Source: Nostoc sp. MS1 (GTDB lineage Bacteria > Cyanobacteriota > Cyanobacteriia > Cyanobacteriales > Nostocaceae). From it: a stretch of 64,000 nucleotides of DNA. Positions 51,499 to 59,917 of the stretch are shown here, in pieces (position 1 is the first letter of the stretch; each line of letters starts with the position of its first letter). Position numbers and translations under genes: made by a program. The notes below the pieces were generated by a model, which was not told the DNA's origin, did not search any database, and was given only the letters and a program-made list of their open reading frames with translations. The stretch is from positions 3,469,501 through 3,533,500 of the forward strand of contig NZ_AP023441.1 in the NCBI RefSeq assembly GCF_019976755.1, given 5' to 3'.

Positions 51499-52407
51499 CT
51501 ACGCCTCTAATTTTGCCTCATCGCTTACCATCAACCGCTCTCTAATCCAATCTTGTAAAAGGGGATTAACTAATTCAGGGGCTTCATCCTGGGGGCAATG
51601 CCCTACCCCTTCTAAAGGTATAAACTTGAGTACTTGAGGATAGTCGGCTAACTTGCGTCCCAAGTCTACAGGTTCCCAAGGGTCTTTTGCACCCCAGATG
51701 ATAATTGCTGGACAAGGTAACACAGGTAACAGGTCTTCTGGGAGGGGGCCTGAAGAATAAGAAGTAAATGCTAGAAACACAGCCACAGCACCAGGATCAC
51801 TCGCTGGTGCTGTTAATATATCTACTAGCTCCTCTGTTACCGCCTCGCTATTAATATAAGCTTGCAGGAGAATCTTGCGGACTGTTTTTGGTTGAGCAAT
51901 TTGCCGGAAAAAGAACTGACCAATTGGTTTTACAGATAGTACACGTTGTAGCAACGGCGCACCATAACGACGTGACCAAGGTAGAGTTTCCCGTTTGCGA
52001 TCGTGTAATAATCGCAGAGAACAGTTAAGTAAGGCAACACTTAAACCAATCTCTGGGTTACTGACTACTGCCTGCATGACTACAATACAGCCAATAGAAT
52101 TTCCTACTAAGAAAGCAGGCTCACCTACTACTTCCCGACAAAAATCGGCTACTTGCTGTCCCCACGTTTCTAATGTGTATGTGATTTCTGTATCTGGTTG
52201 AGGTTTGGCTGAACCACCAAAACCAATTAAATCTATTGCATAAACGCGACAATTTTGTGCTAATACAGGTATATTTTTTCTCCAATGCGACCAAGAAGCG
52301 CCAAAGCCATGTACTAATACAACAGCAGGCCCAGACGTTCCTTGAGTTTGATAGCAAATAGGAAAGCCTCGCCAAATCCAGGTTTTTGCAGAAGTAGAAA
52401 TACTCAT
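51499..52407 (-). CDS. Alpha/beta-fold hydrolase
   Basis: The 302-residue protein has VVLVHGFGASWSHWR (oxyanion loop), the nucleophile elbow VGNSIGCIVV with Ser near residue 102, the acid in a later IWGAKDPWEP and the His in GVGHCPQDEAPE. These give a complete Ser-Asp-His set. The substrate is unknown. It is convergent with the peptide precursors and so is unlikely to be part of their operon. Confidence 0.88.
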   Translation of the reverse strand: MSISTSAKTWIWRGFPICYQTQGTSGPAVVLVHGFGASWSHWRKNIPVLAQNCRVYAIDLIGFGGSAKPQPDTEITYTLETWGQQVADFCREVVGEPAFLVGNSIGCIVVMQAVVSNPEIGLSVALLNCSLRLLHDRKRETLPWSRRYGAPLLQRVLSVKPIGQFFFRQIAQPKTVRKILLQAYINSEAVTEELVDILTAPASDPGAVAVFLAFTSYSSGPLPEDLLPVLPCPAIIIWGAKDPWEPVDLGRKLADYPQVLKFIPLEGVGHCPQDEAPELVNPLLQDWIRERLMVSDEAKLEA

Positions 52408-52723
52408 AAGAATTTAAGAATATTTAAAGTCAATAGTTATTAGTCAATAGTCTATTATCTATTAAACTTTTATTTGCTCAATTTTATTTTTTTATACTGA
52501 TCATTTTAGTCCTTTTTATTATAAATAAGTGAAGATGAAATCAGTAAGTATTTATTCTCTCAAAAACAGATAGCGAGCGCTTGTTTGCCCCATTTATCTA
52601 TAGGTAGGATTATTAACTTTTATGCTAGTATTTAACTTCTAGTCAAAAAAATGATATCAGGGAAAAACAAAAAACCCAGCTTATTAGAAAAACTGGGTAT
52701 GTAAATAGAACTATAATCAAACT
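52408..52723. other. Gap upstream of the hydrolase
   Basis: It holds TAATAGTC-type heptamer sequence after the hydrolase start, AT-rich DNA and the terminator of the luciferase-like operon at 52665-52698. Nothing coding. Confidence 0.5.
52665..52698 (-). terminator. Terminator of the luciferase-like operon
   Basis: On the reverse strand ACCCAG...CTGGGT is followed by six T. Confidence 0.75.
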
Positions 52724-53095
52724 TTACAGCCAGTCTCGATAGGCAGAAATTTCATTCACGCTGATTTCTAACGGCCCGCCTTTACCAAAAGGTGGATAGA
52801 CGCGGATTTTGGCATTTTTAGTAAACCTCTCTAAGCGATTCCCCAATTGAGGGATATTGCTGACTATATGCCAATAAGAGACGATATCTGGACAGTCTAC
52901 TATTAACATGACGATCGCATCTTTTTTGGTAAGATACCACTGGCAGTTATTCAGTAGTGCTTGGGTAATGCGATCGCAAGCTAGATAGAAGCACCTCCCA
53001 ATAGACTGTTCTAGTTCCAGATGCAGCATTCCATCCTCTTTTGACACCACACTAGGCGGTAAATCATCGGGTGGAAGCAGATTCAGTTTAGACAT
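52724..53095 (-). CDS. Small protein of unknown function, coupled to the luciferase-like gene
   Basis: The 123-residue acidic-to-neutral protein MSKLNLLPPDDLPP... has an IYCPD-like IVMLIVDCPDIVSYWHIVSN stretch but no known motif. Its ATG overlaps the stop of the upstream gene (ATGTCTAA, 8 bp shared), so it is translated together with the flavin oxidoreductase. It ends at a good terminator. It could be a partner or regulator of that enzyme. Confidence 0.7.
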   Translation of the reverse strand: MSKLNLLPPDDLPPSVVSKEDGMLHLELEQSIGRCFYLACDRITQALLNNCQWYLTKKDAIVMLIVDCPDIVSYWHIVSNIPQLGNRLERFTKNAKIRVYPPFGKGGPLEISVNEISAYRDWL

Positions 53096-54089
53096 AATTT
53101 TGTACCTCTTGGTTGTAGCGCTGCAAGCTTTCCTGATTTTTTTGCAGAGAAAAAGATGAGGGTTTGAGCGCTAATGTACCTAGATCCAATTCGTCTTGAA
53201 ATTTCTTGATTTTGTCTCGACAAGTAGCAACGTCACCAATGATAGAATTTTCCAGCAAGTAGTCTTCGTCAAAACAAATATTGGTGCGGTCAAATGGCTG
53301 ATGACCACTAGCACTATTCTGCATTACTTGGGCTGAATTGGCTTGCATTTTTTGGCTAAAATACCTAATAAAAGGTAAAGCCTCGCTCACTGCTTCGTCG
53401 CAAGTTTTGCCTACATAAAAGAAGCGTGCTAAAACAAATTTTTCCCCACCACTAGAATTTAAGGCGCGATAGGTATTAACCGTCTTTTTTAATCGTTCTA
53501 AAGCAAACGGTGGCCCACCCATCAAAGCAAAGGAGTGTTTAGCAGCAAATTCGATACCTGCATCATCACCAGTGGCTATATAGATAGGGATTTCTCGCTG
53601 TAATGGTTTGGGGTAAACGGTGAGGCGATCGCATTGATAATATTGTCCATTAAATGATACATCAGTTTCATATAAAAGCTCTTGAATCAATGTCAATGCC
53701 TCTAGCATCATGGTGCGAGATTCACCCATTGGTGTGGCAAAATGCTTATTATGTTGGGGAAATGGCCCCCCTTTCGCCACACCAAATAATAATCGTCCAT
53801 TGCACAAATTATCTAAGGTAGCAATATCTTCCGCCACCCTAATAGGGTTGTGGAATGGTAATAATACCGCAGCCGTCCCTAATTTGATAGTTGAAGTCAC
53901 ACCCGCCAAATGTGCCATCAACAGCAATATCGACGAACTAAGATTTACTTCATTAAAATGATGCTCTGTTACCCAAGCTTCTTCAAAACCTAACTTCTCC
54001 GCCTGTCGCACCAGCGCCACCTGTTCAAAAATAGCGCGGCGCGAGTCTTGGTGGTGATTTTCGTAATTGCAGAACAGTCCAGTTTTCAT
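53088..54089 (-). CDS. LLM-class (luciferase-like) flavin oxidoreductase
   Basis: The 333-residue protein has the bacterial-luciferase fold: EEAWVTEHHF near residue 37, HLAGVTSTIKLGTAAVLLPF, PIRVAEDIATLDNLCNGRLLFGVAKGG and PKPLQREIPIYIATGDD. It uses reduced FMN or F420 and molecular oxygen or an imine-type substrate; which is unknown. It is first in a two-gene operon with the small protein at 52724. The next gene upstream lies 21 bp away on the same strand and may belong to it. Confidence 0.88.
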   Translation of the reverse strand: MKTGLFCNYENHHQDSRRAIFEQVALVRQAEKLGFEEAWVTEHHFNEVNLSSSILLLMAHLAGVTSTIKLGTAAVLLPFHNPIRVAEDIATLDNLCNGRLLFGVAKGGPFPQHNKHFATPMGESRTMMLEALTLIQELLYETDVSFNGQYYQCDRLTVYPKPLQREIPIYIATGDDAGIEFAAKHSFALMGGPPFALERLKKTVNTYRALNSSGGEKFVLARFFYVGKTCDEAVSEALPFIRYFSQKMQANSAQVMQNSASGHQPFDRTNICFDEDYLLENSIIGDVATCRDKIKKFQDELDLGTLALKPSSFSLQKNQESLQRYNQEVQNYV

Positions 54090-54110
54090 TATTTGCTAAC
54101 GATTTTTACT

Positions 54111-54473
54111 TTACCTTGCTACCATCTGCAAGTCCAGCCATAGGCGTGGATCATTATCTTTTAGCTTCGATTTAGGATCTCGCAATAAGCGTTTAGCATT
54201 CATACAAACTACTTGCACCAGACCCATATTTTCAGCTATTTCTCGAAGAATTTCTTTTTCGGCTTGCACAAAAGGAAGCATTTCACTTGAACAATAAATT
54301 CCTATATATTGCAAGCGTCTAGCAGGTCGTCCCCAGAAACAGGTGATGATTTTCACATGACACCCGTCTAATAATTCCCCAACCTTTGGGTAGTAGTGAC
54401 TGACGACTCTTGTGAACTCTTTAGCTAGTATATCTTCCGCAATCATTGCAATTGATATTTCTGTAGCGTACAT
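54111..54473 (-). CDS. Protein of unknown function upstream of the luciferase-like operon
   Basis: The 120-residue basic protein MYATEISIAMIAEDILAKE... carries IITCFWGRPARRLQYIGIYC and a helical C-terminus. I prefer the ATG at 54473 to the GTG just before it; neither has a clear ribosome-binding site. No motif recognised. It lies 21 bp before the LLM gene on the same strand, so it could be the operon's first gene. Confidence 0.6.
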   Translation of the reverse strand: MYATEISIAMIAEDILAKEFTRVVSHYYPKVGELLDGCHVKIITCFWGRPARRLQYIGIYCSSEMLPFVQAEKEILREIAENMGLVQVVCMNAKRLLRDPKSKLKDNDPRLWLDLQMVAR

Positions 54474-54630
54474 CACGCTAACTACTATAACATATTTTTG
54501 TTAGTTAATGTTGACAAATAGCCTTATTCAACGAAAATAATCTATTTAAAAATATGTTAAAACTTTATTGTTAATTTATGGTATTTATAACCATAATTGA
54601 TATTACGAATTTAGTAAATAATTCCCAAAT

Positions 54631-54670
54631 AAAAAAATATCTCTCTGGTATATAGACAAACCAAAGAGAT
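54631..54670 (-). terminator. Terminator after the 54694 gene
   Basis: Reverse-strand ATCTCTTTGG / CCAGAGAGAT, with one mismatched pair, is followed by TATTTTTTT. Confidence 0.75.
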
Positions 54671-54693
54671 TAATTATTATATAAAATCACCAA

Positions 54694-55005
54694 TTACCTA
54701 GATTTGCGCTCTGCAACTAACACTTCAGCTAGAATTTCTGGTAAATGTCCCAAATCAACAAATCCCTCAGACCCATTGATTGGAGAAACAAAAGTATAGT
54801 TAGGGTCACATTCTCCTGTGTCGTAAACTTGGATATACCATTTATCAGGAAACCCTTCTATACCCAACTCTACAATATACCAGCTTTGACCAGTTAGACG
54901 AGAATTAAAGATGGTAAACCAATCTCTGTATTCGTCTAAAATATTCCAGTCTGCCAAGAGAAACTCTAACGCTATATGTCCAGCATCAGTTGCAGTTAGT
55001 AGCAT
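54694..55005 (-). CDS. Small acidic protein of unknown function
   Basis: The 103-residue protein MLLTATDAGHIALEFLLADW... looks like a small alpha/beta domain with a WYIVELGIEG strand pair and an acidic middle. Such proteins can be immunity or accessory proteins, but nothing proves it here. Its ATG lies 2 nt after the stop of the gene at 55008. The GAGGGG ribosome-binding site is inside that gene, so the pair is coupled. A good terminator follows. Confidence 0.65.
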   Translation of the reverse strand: MLLTATDAGHIALEFLLADWNILDEYRDWFTIFNSRLTGQSWYIVELGIEGFPDKWYIQVYDTGECDPNYTFVSPINGSEGFVDLGHLPEILAEVLVAERKSR

Positions 55006-55007
55006 TA

Positions 55008-55283
55008 TTACCCCTCATTTGTTCCTTCAGATTTCTGAAAATCAGGATACAATCCCAACTGTTTAGCTAACTCACGAGCTAGAAAAAATAGAAATTGTGC
55101 TCCATCTTGATTACCTTGATGAGCAAATGCGGTTGCTACTTGGACAATTGCTTCGACAAAACCAGCATCAATTAATTCTGATTGAGCTTCTAAAATTTCT
55201 GGCTCTTGACCATTAGGGCATTTTAATAACTCATCAATTAAATTAAAATATGAAATTTGGCGTTCCTGTGTTGCTTCAGTCAT
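55008..55283 (-). CDS. Stand-alone domain resembling the N-terminus of cyanobacterial CHAT/TPR proteins
   Basis: The 91-residue protein has YFNLIDELLKCPNGQEPEIL, then SELIDAGFVEAIVQVATAFA and a helical end. I recall this pattern as the first domain of large cyanobacterial CHAT-protease/TPR proteins. Here it is alone, with no CHAT or TPR part in frame or in other frames nearby. It is coupled to the small acidic gene downstream and follows the membrane-protein gene by 31 bp. Confidence 0.65.
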   Translation of the reverse strand: MTEATQERQISYFNLIDELLKCPNGQEPEILEAQSELIDAGFVEAIVQVATAFAHQGNQDGAQFLFFLARELAKQLGLYPDFQKSEGTNEG

Positions 55284-55314
55284 AATTAATTTGTTAGTTG
55301 TTAGATAAATTTAC

Positions 55315-55740
55315 TTATTGTTCTATACTCTGCTGCCAAAGTTTTTCTAGCATTTCAATTTGTTCTTTTAAAATAGCAGCGCGGTAAAGAAGATATCTGT
55401 CATAAACAATAATTCCTAACCCAATAAATACAGGTGTTAGCAAAATGAACCATTGTAATAAGACAGCAAGTTTATACTGTTCAGCAGTCAGCAATTGATT
55501 CACGATACTCTGATCAGGATTTTGAGTGCTAACTTGAGGTGGTGCTAAGGTTTGATTTGTAGTTGCACTGAAAAGTGTAGTGTTTGCTGAATAAATCTTA
55601 TTGGTTTCAAATTCTAGATTCTGTGTTTTAACGAACTCTGTATGCCTTAACCAAACTAAACTAAATACTACTAGTCCTGGAGAAAGAACGGCTAAAGTAA
55701 TTAAACACACAGTGAGAACATTCAAAAGTTTGACTTTCAT
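55315..55740 (-). CDS. Two-helix membrane protein of unknown function
   Basis: The 141-residue product starts at the ATG at 55740, which has AGGAGA 7 nt upstream. The longer frame to 55800 is rejected because it reads through a ccccactccc-type repeat (MSTHSLLPTPYS). Helix one is at about 5-30 and helix two at about 100-122, with a polar region between that would face outside. It is first in a likely three-gene operon with 55008 and 54694. Confidence 0.65.
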   Translation of the reverse strand: MKVKLLNVLTVCLITLAVLSPGLVVFSLVWLRHTEFVKTQNLEFETNKIYSANTTLFSATTNQTLAPPQVSTQNPDQSIVNQLLTAEQYKLAVLLQWFILLTPVFIGLGIIVYDRYLLYRAAILKEQIEMLEKLWQQSIEQ

Positions 55741-56830
55741 CTTTGCTCTCCTAGCTAGAAAAAGGGAGTAGGGAGTAGGGAGTAGGGAGTGGGTGGACAA
55801 ACATTTTTATGTTCTCGTCTTTGATTAGGGTGAGGGTTTAGCTAGTAAGCTACTAATACAAAAAATATGTCATAATTTAAAAATATCGATAGTAAAAAAC
55901 AAGGTATCTTTTACCTGAAAATCTGCTTTTACCTTTGAATCTAAGTTATTAATTATCAAATATATTTATAAATTAATGTTCATGATTAGCTTTTTATTGA
56001 TTAAGAAGTCCCCCCTAGTTCGTTGGTTTTACCCATTGAATTTCGGGGGGTAGAGGGGAATCTCTGCGTAAATCCTATTAGTTTTATATCAGCCGACTTC
56101 CTCAACCCTAGTTTATTTGAGTCGGATCAAGATTATTAAATTTATTAGATTTGTACTCAAATTGTGAAACCTTTACAGTTGAAGAATTATAGAAATTTTT
56201 TGGGGTAGAGGGACTAGTATTTTTGGGGTGGGGTACTAGCATTGATGAAGCGGGGTTCTAGTATTCCTAAAATCAAGGTCAAAGCTAACTATGCTGCTAA
56301 TAAATGTAGGTTTGTGTTTGAGTACTCTATGCTGGAAACTTGTACTCAAGCAAAATATATTTATTGGCGAGTGTATCGAGATAAGTAAAAAAGTCCCATT
56401 AAGTATTTATAAATAAGTTCAGATTTCACTATTTGGTGGTCAATAGGCTTAGAAGTTAGAAATTAGGAAAGTCAAATCTCTATAAATTTGGGAAATATGG
56501 GTAAAAAGTTTGCTTAAATACAAAGTGATGTCTACGAATCTTAGTTAATGGACGAGAGCCACAAAAATAGAGTTCCAGGTAAAGGATATATTTAATATTT
56601 TTTCACTTATAAATGTATTTAGATTTACAAAAGCAGTTTAAAGGAAAAGTGTTTAGTGAATGTTTCTAAATAGCTTATTTGTTTGGTATTTTTGTGCTTT
56701 AGTGAGAATACCTCATATATATTTTTACGCAAATTTATTTGGTAAATCAAATACATACAAGCTAATTGTTATAAGCTGATTGTTATAGAGAAACACTTGA
56801 CTCTAAATTGAGGATTTTAGGAGTAGATTG
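55741..56830. other. 1.09-kb gene-poor region upstream of cysK
   Basis: It holds a gggagta-type repeat at about 55760-55795, and a run of three 22-bp-spaced repeats at 56201-56266. A 47-codon open frame follows at 56245-56388 (MKRGSSIPKIKVKANY...), which has no ribosome-binding site and is not called. The cysK leader lies at the right end. Confidence 0.55.
56201..56266. repeat. Three direct repeats with exact 22-bp spacing
   Basis: ACTAGTATT (56213), ACTAGCATT (56235) and TCTAGTATT (56257) recur every 22 bp, each preceded by a GGGG-containing stretch. Two helical turns per unit place all copies on one face of the DNA. Confidence 0.6.
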
Positions 56831-57790
56831 ATGAAAATTGCTAATGATGTAACAGAACTTATTGGCGGCACACCTTTAGTTAAGCTCAATAAGATTCCGC
56901 AAACAGAAGGAGTAGTTGCCAGAATAGTTGTCAAATTAGAAGGCATGAATCCGGCTGCTTCTGTAAAAGACCGGATTGGGGTGAGTATGATTAACTCAGC
57001 CGAGGCTGAAGGTTTAATTGCACCAGGAAAAACTATTTTAGTCGAACCCACCTCTGGTAATACAGGTATTGCTCTGGCAATGGTAGCCGCAGCGCGTGGC
57101 TACCGCTTAATTTTGACTATGCCAGAAACAATGAGCCAAGAAAGACGGGCCATGTTAAGGGCTTATGGTGCAACTTTGGAGTTGACACCTGGTACAGAAG
57201 GTATGCGGGGAGCCATTCGCAAAGCCGAAGAAATTGTGGCTAATACTCCCAATGCCTATATGTTGCAGCAGTTCCGCAACCCAGCTAACCCCAAAATTCA
57301 CCGCGAAACCACAGCCGAAGAAATTTGGAATGATACCGACGGTGAAGTCGATATCGTTATTGCTGGAGTAGGTACTGGAGGAACGATTACAGGTATTGCA
57401 GAGGTAATTAAACCACGCAAACCGAGTTTCCAGGCGATCGCAGTTGAACCCAGCAATAGCCCCATCCTCTCCGGTGGACAAGCCGGGCCGCACAAAATCC
57501 AAGGTATCGGCGCAGGCTTCGTCCCTGATGTTCTCCGCCTAGAATTAGTCGATGAAGTCATCAGAGTCAGCGACGACCAAGCAATGGTCTACGGAAGGCG
57601 TTTAGCCAGAGAAGAAGGCTTATTATCTGGTATTTCCTCCGGCGCTAATTTATGCGCGGCTTTGCAGGTAGGAAAACGACCAGAAAACGCAGGCAAGTTA
57701 ATTGTCATGATTCAACCTTCCTACGGCGAACGCTACCTCAGCACGCCTTTGTTTCAAGACTTGACTGCTGAAGCTGCTAGTGTGCGGTAG
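56831..57790 (+). CDS. cysK: Cysteine synthase A
   Basis: The 319-residue PLP enzyme has LIGGTPLVKLNKI, GMNPAASVKDRIG with the PLP-binding Lys, the substrate loop EPTSGNTGIALAMVAA, GVGTGGTITGIAEV and ISSGANLCAALQV. It makes cysteine from O-acetylserine and sulphide. The ATG at 56831 has AGGAG 8 nt upstream; the TTG before it is not needed. The next two genes, an ArsC-like protein and a cysteine-dioxygenase-like cupin, are on the other strand but share a sulphur theme. Confidence 0.95.
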   Translation: MKIANDVTELIGGTPLVKLNKIPQTEGVVARIVVKLEGMNPAASVKDRIGVSMINSAEAEGLIAPGKTILVEPTSGNTGIALAMVAAARGYRLILTMPETMSQERRAMLRAYGATLELTPGTEGMRGAIRKAEEIVANTPNAYMLQQFRNPANPKIHRETTAEEIWNDTDGEVDIVIAGVGTGGTITGIAEVIKPRKPSFQAIAVEPSNSPILSGGQAGPHKIQGIGAGFVPDVLRLELVDEVIRVSDDQAMVYGRRLAREEGLLSGISSGANLCAALQVGKRPENAGKLIVMIQPSYGERYLSTPLFQDLTAEAASVR

Positions 57791-57894
57791 ATGGGAGAGT
57801 GGGGAGTAGGGGGAGATGAGGGAGTGGGGGAAGTGGGGGAGATAGAGAAGTATAGTTTTAGTATCCTCCTCATCTCCCTCATCCTCCTCATCTT

Positions 57895-58392
57895 CTAACG
57901 ATGTTCTTGTTGAGCGTGATGGTTGCAACCACCTTGATGGTCGTGGTGGTGGTCGTGGCTGTGGCCGTTACCATGACCGCAACCTTGTAAATTCTGGCTC
58001 ATGAGGCTTTCGCTCATGGCGCGGAAAGATTCGTCTACGGGTTTTAAGCCAATCCAAGCGTCGATGCTTTCCACATCGAAACCAACCTCTCGGCGATCGC
58101 CTACTTGTAGTAGAGGACGGCGAATTAATAAAGGTTCTTTCAACATTAAAAATAAAGCAGTCTGTTCGTCCATTTGTTCAGGAAGTACCTCACCAGATTT
58201 TACCTGTGGTGCGGAGAGATTGAACCATTCTTTAACGGGGCGATCGCCAAAAAATGAACGCAGACGTTCCACTGTCCAAGGTTCTGTCAGCAGGTTATAA
58301 GTGATTACTTCATGACCAGCCGCAGTTAATAAGACCTTCTGACGAGTACCACCCTTACAACCGGGTTTTCCATAGAAAATCACTCTAGCCAT
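57895..58392 (-). CDS. ArsC/Spx-like nitrogenase-associated protein with His-rich tail
   Basis: The 165-residue protein starts at the ATG at 58392, with AGGAGA upstream. The longer frame to 58476 encodes only repeat-derived LLPHLPPLPHP and is rejected. The fold matches thioredoxin-like ArsC/Spx (VIFYGKPGCKGGTRQKVLL with one Cys; RRPLLQVGDRREVGFD). This group is often annotated as nitrogenase-associated in diazotrophs. The last 28 residues contain eleven His (GHGNGHSHDHHHDHQGGCNH), suggesting metal binding. It lies on the same strand as, and 94 bp after, the cupin gene. Confidence 0.82.
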   Translation of the reverse strand: MARVIFYGKPGCKGGTRQKVLLTAAGHEVITYNLLTEPWTVERLRSFFGDRPVKEWFNLSAPQVKSGEVLPEQMDEQTALFLMLKEPLLIRRPLLQVGDRREVGFDVESIDAWIGLKPVDESFRAMSESLMSQNLQGCGHGNGHSHDHHHDHQGGCNHHAQQEHR

Positions 58393-58486
58393 TTGTATTT
58401 CTCCTGATAATTGGGGATGAGGGAGTGGGGGGAGATGAGGAAGAAGAATAAGAAGTAATAACTTTCTACTCAGCACTCATCACTCC

Positions 58487-59098
58487 CTAAAACTTTTTGA
58501 CACTATGAGTTACTGCATTAAACTCAAATCTTTGTTTGGGGTCAGTTTCTCCATAGATATTGAAGGTGACAGTGGGTTCATCACCTATTGCTTGGACGCT
58601 ATGAATGGCATCGGGAGTTAAGCTAATGATGTCTCCTGGTGATAGGATAATTTCTCCCGTGGGTTCGATTTTGTCTTGAGAATCTGGGGTTTTTGTGCGT
58701 CGCCAAACAGTATTTTTTTCTTGTCCTTTTAAGACTGCTACAACTCCCCAAGTTCCATGATTATGAATATTAGAACGAGTTCCAGGTGCAAATGTTACTG
58801 TTTGCACAGTCAATGGAAAACCTAATTCATCGTATAGGAGAACAACAGAGGTTCCTGTAGTTGGGGAAGGCTCTAAATACTGACTTCGCACCCAGTACGA
58901 ATTTACAATCAAGCGTCTCACGAGCATTCGGATTTCGGGTAAACGAGTTGATTCATCGCTTACCCCACTCAGAACATCTTCCATATCAGTTAAAAACCGA
59001 TACAGACGATAATTCTCTTGTAATAAATCCCAACTTCTCGCTGATTTACACACTTGATATTGACCGTCTCCAGTCAGGAGCCAATCCCTACCTTGCAT
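58487..59098 (-). CDS. Cysteine-dioxygenase-like cupin
   Basis: The 203-residue protein is a cupin with SNIHNHGTWGVVAVLKGQEKN (iron-binding His pair) and a later DAIHSVQAIG, a common layout for bacterial cysteine dioxygenases, which oxidise cysteine to sulphinate. The normal cross-linked Tyr is not obvious. Its neighbour cysK makes cysteine, so the pair may balance its level. It is in the same direction as the ArsC-like gene downstream. Confidence 0.82.
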   Translation of the reverse strand: MQGRDWLLTGDGQYQVCKSARSWDLLQENYRLYRFLTDMEDVLSGVSDESTRLPEIRMLVRRLIVNSYWVRSQYLEPSPTTGTSVVLLYDELGFPLTVQTVTFAPGTRSNIHNHGTWGVVAVLKGQEKNTVWRRTKTPDSQDKIEPTGEIILSPGDIISLTPDAIHSVQAIGDEPTVTFNIYGETDPKQRFEFNAVTHSVKKF

Positions 59099-59143
59099 GA
59101 TATTTAAACACTCAGTTAATAATTGTTGCTAGGAAAGACAATA

Positions 59144-59299
59144 ATGGGAGCATTAACTCTGGGAAGCTCCTCATTTGGTAAGACAGGAACAACAATTCTG
59201 GAGGGAAGTAAGTCGTTATTACTATTAGGAGATGTGGATAAAGATTTAGAGGAAGATGCAGTAAAAAATGAGAAAATGTTCATGGTTGTTAACTGGTAA
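59144..59299 (+). CDS. Possible 51-codon gene
   Basis: MGALTLGSSSFGKTGTTILE... is open for 51 codons and has AGGAAAG 6-7 nt before its ATG, on the strand opposite to its neighbours. The composition is not odd, but nothing else supports it. It could be chance. Confidence 0.3.
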   Translation: MGALTLGSSSFGKTGTTILEGSKSLLLLGDVDKDLEEDAVKNEKMFMVVNW

Positions 59300-59346
59300 C
59301 TGTTGAGTGTTGAATGATAACGGATAACTGTTCACTTTTAACTGAA

Positions 59347-59832
59347 TCAATCATCTTCTTCTGCTGGGCGTGTCAAAACATCCAGGAGGATTCCTGCTCC
59401 GAAATCATGCTTGTCATCAATTTCCTTGACTCTCATGCTGATTTCCTTAGCTCGCTCGATTTCCCCTAACTTAGCTAATACTAATCCTGCGGCTGCATAA
59501 GCGTTCAAGTACAACCTGATTTGAGATTCTTCCCGCCGATTGATTAGTACAGGTTTAAGCTGATCCCATTCATCAGGAAATTTCTCTGATTTTTTAATTT
59601 TATCTAATAATTCGTAACTTGTTTGTAATGCCAAGGAATAATTATTTTTATAGTAGAAAAACCTATAAGCTGCTACTAATACATCGGTATTTCCTCCAGT
59701 TTTGCTCAGAGCTTCTTGAATATACTTTTCTGATTCTGAAGTGTTTTCCCAATTCTGTGCTGCTAAAATTAATAACTTTTTGATATCTTCTGAAACTTGG
59801 AACCAGGAAAATTTGTTGGTGTTGGTATGCAA
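59347..59832 (-). CDS. TPR-like helical protein with TTG start
   Basis: The 161-residue product has pairs of helices spaced like tetratricopeptide repeats (SEKYIQEALSKTGGNTDVL, YSLALQTSYELLDKI, AAAGLVLAKLGEIERAKEI) and an acidic end AEEDD. It starts at TTG: a perfect AAGGAGG lies 5 nt before it (59838-59844), and no ATG occurs in the first 28 codons. TPR proteins are scaffolds; partners are unknown. It follows the cta operon's end by 85 bp. Confidence 0.75.
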   Translation of the reverse strand: MHTNTNKFSWFQVSEDIKKLLILAAQNWENTSESEKYIQEALSKTGGNTDVLVAAYRFFYYKNNYSLALQTSYELLDKIKKSEKFPDEWDQLKPVLINRREESQIRLYLNAYAAAGLVLAKLGEIERAKEISMRVKEIDDKHDFGAGILLDVLTRPAEEDD

Positions 59833-59917
59833 AATGACCTCCTTGGTAATTGGTAATTGGGAATTGGTAATTGCTAATTGGAAGAACTATTACCTATTAC
59901 CCATTACCTATTACCCA

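Noticed and set aside
56245..56388. 47-codon frame downstream of the 22-bp repeats
   Set aside because: There is no ribosome-binding site and its start lies within the repeats; kept only as a note.
58393..58476. N-terminal extension of the ArsC-like protein
   Set aside because: It is encoded by a purine/pyrimidine short repeat (LLPHLPPLPHP), and a good ribosome-binding site precedes the ATG at 58392.
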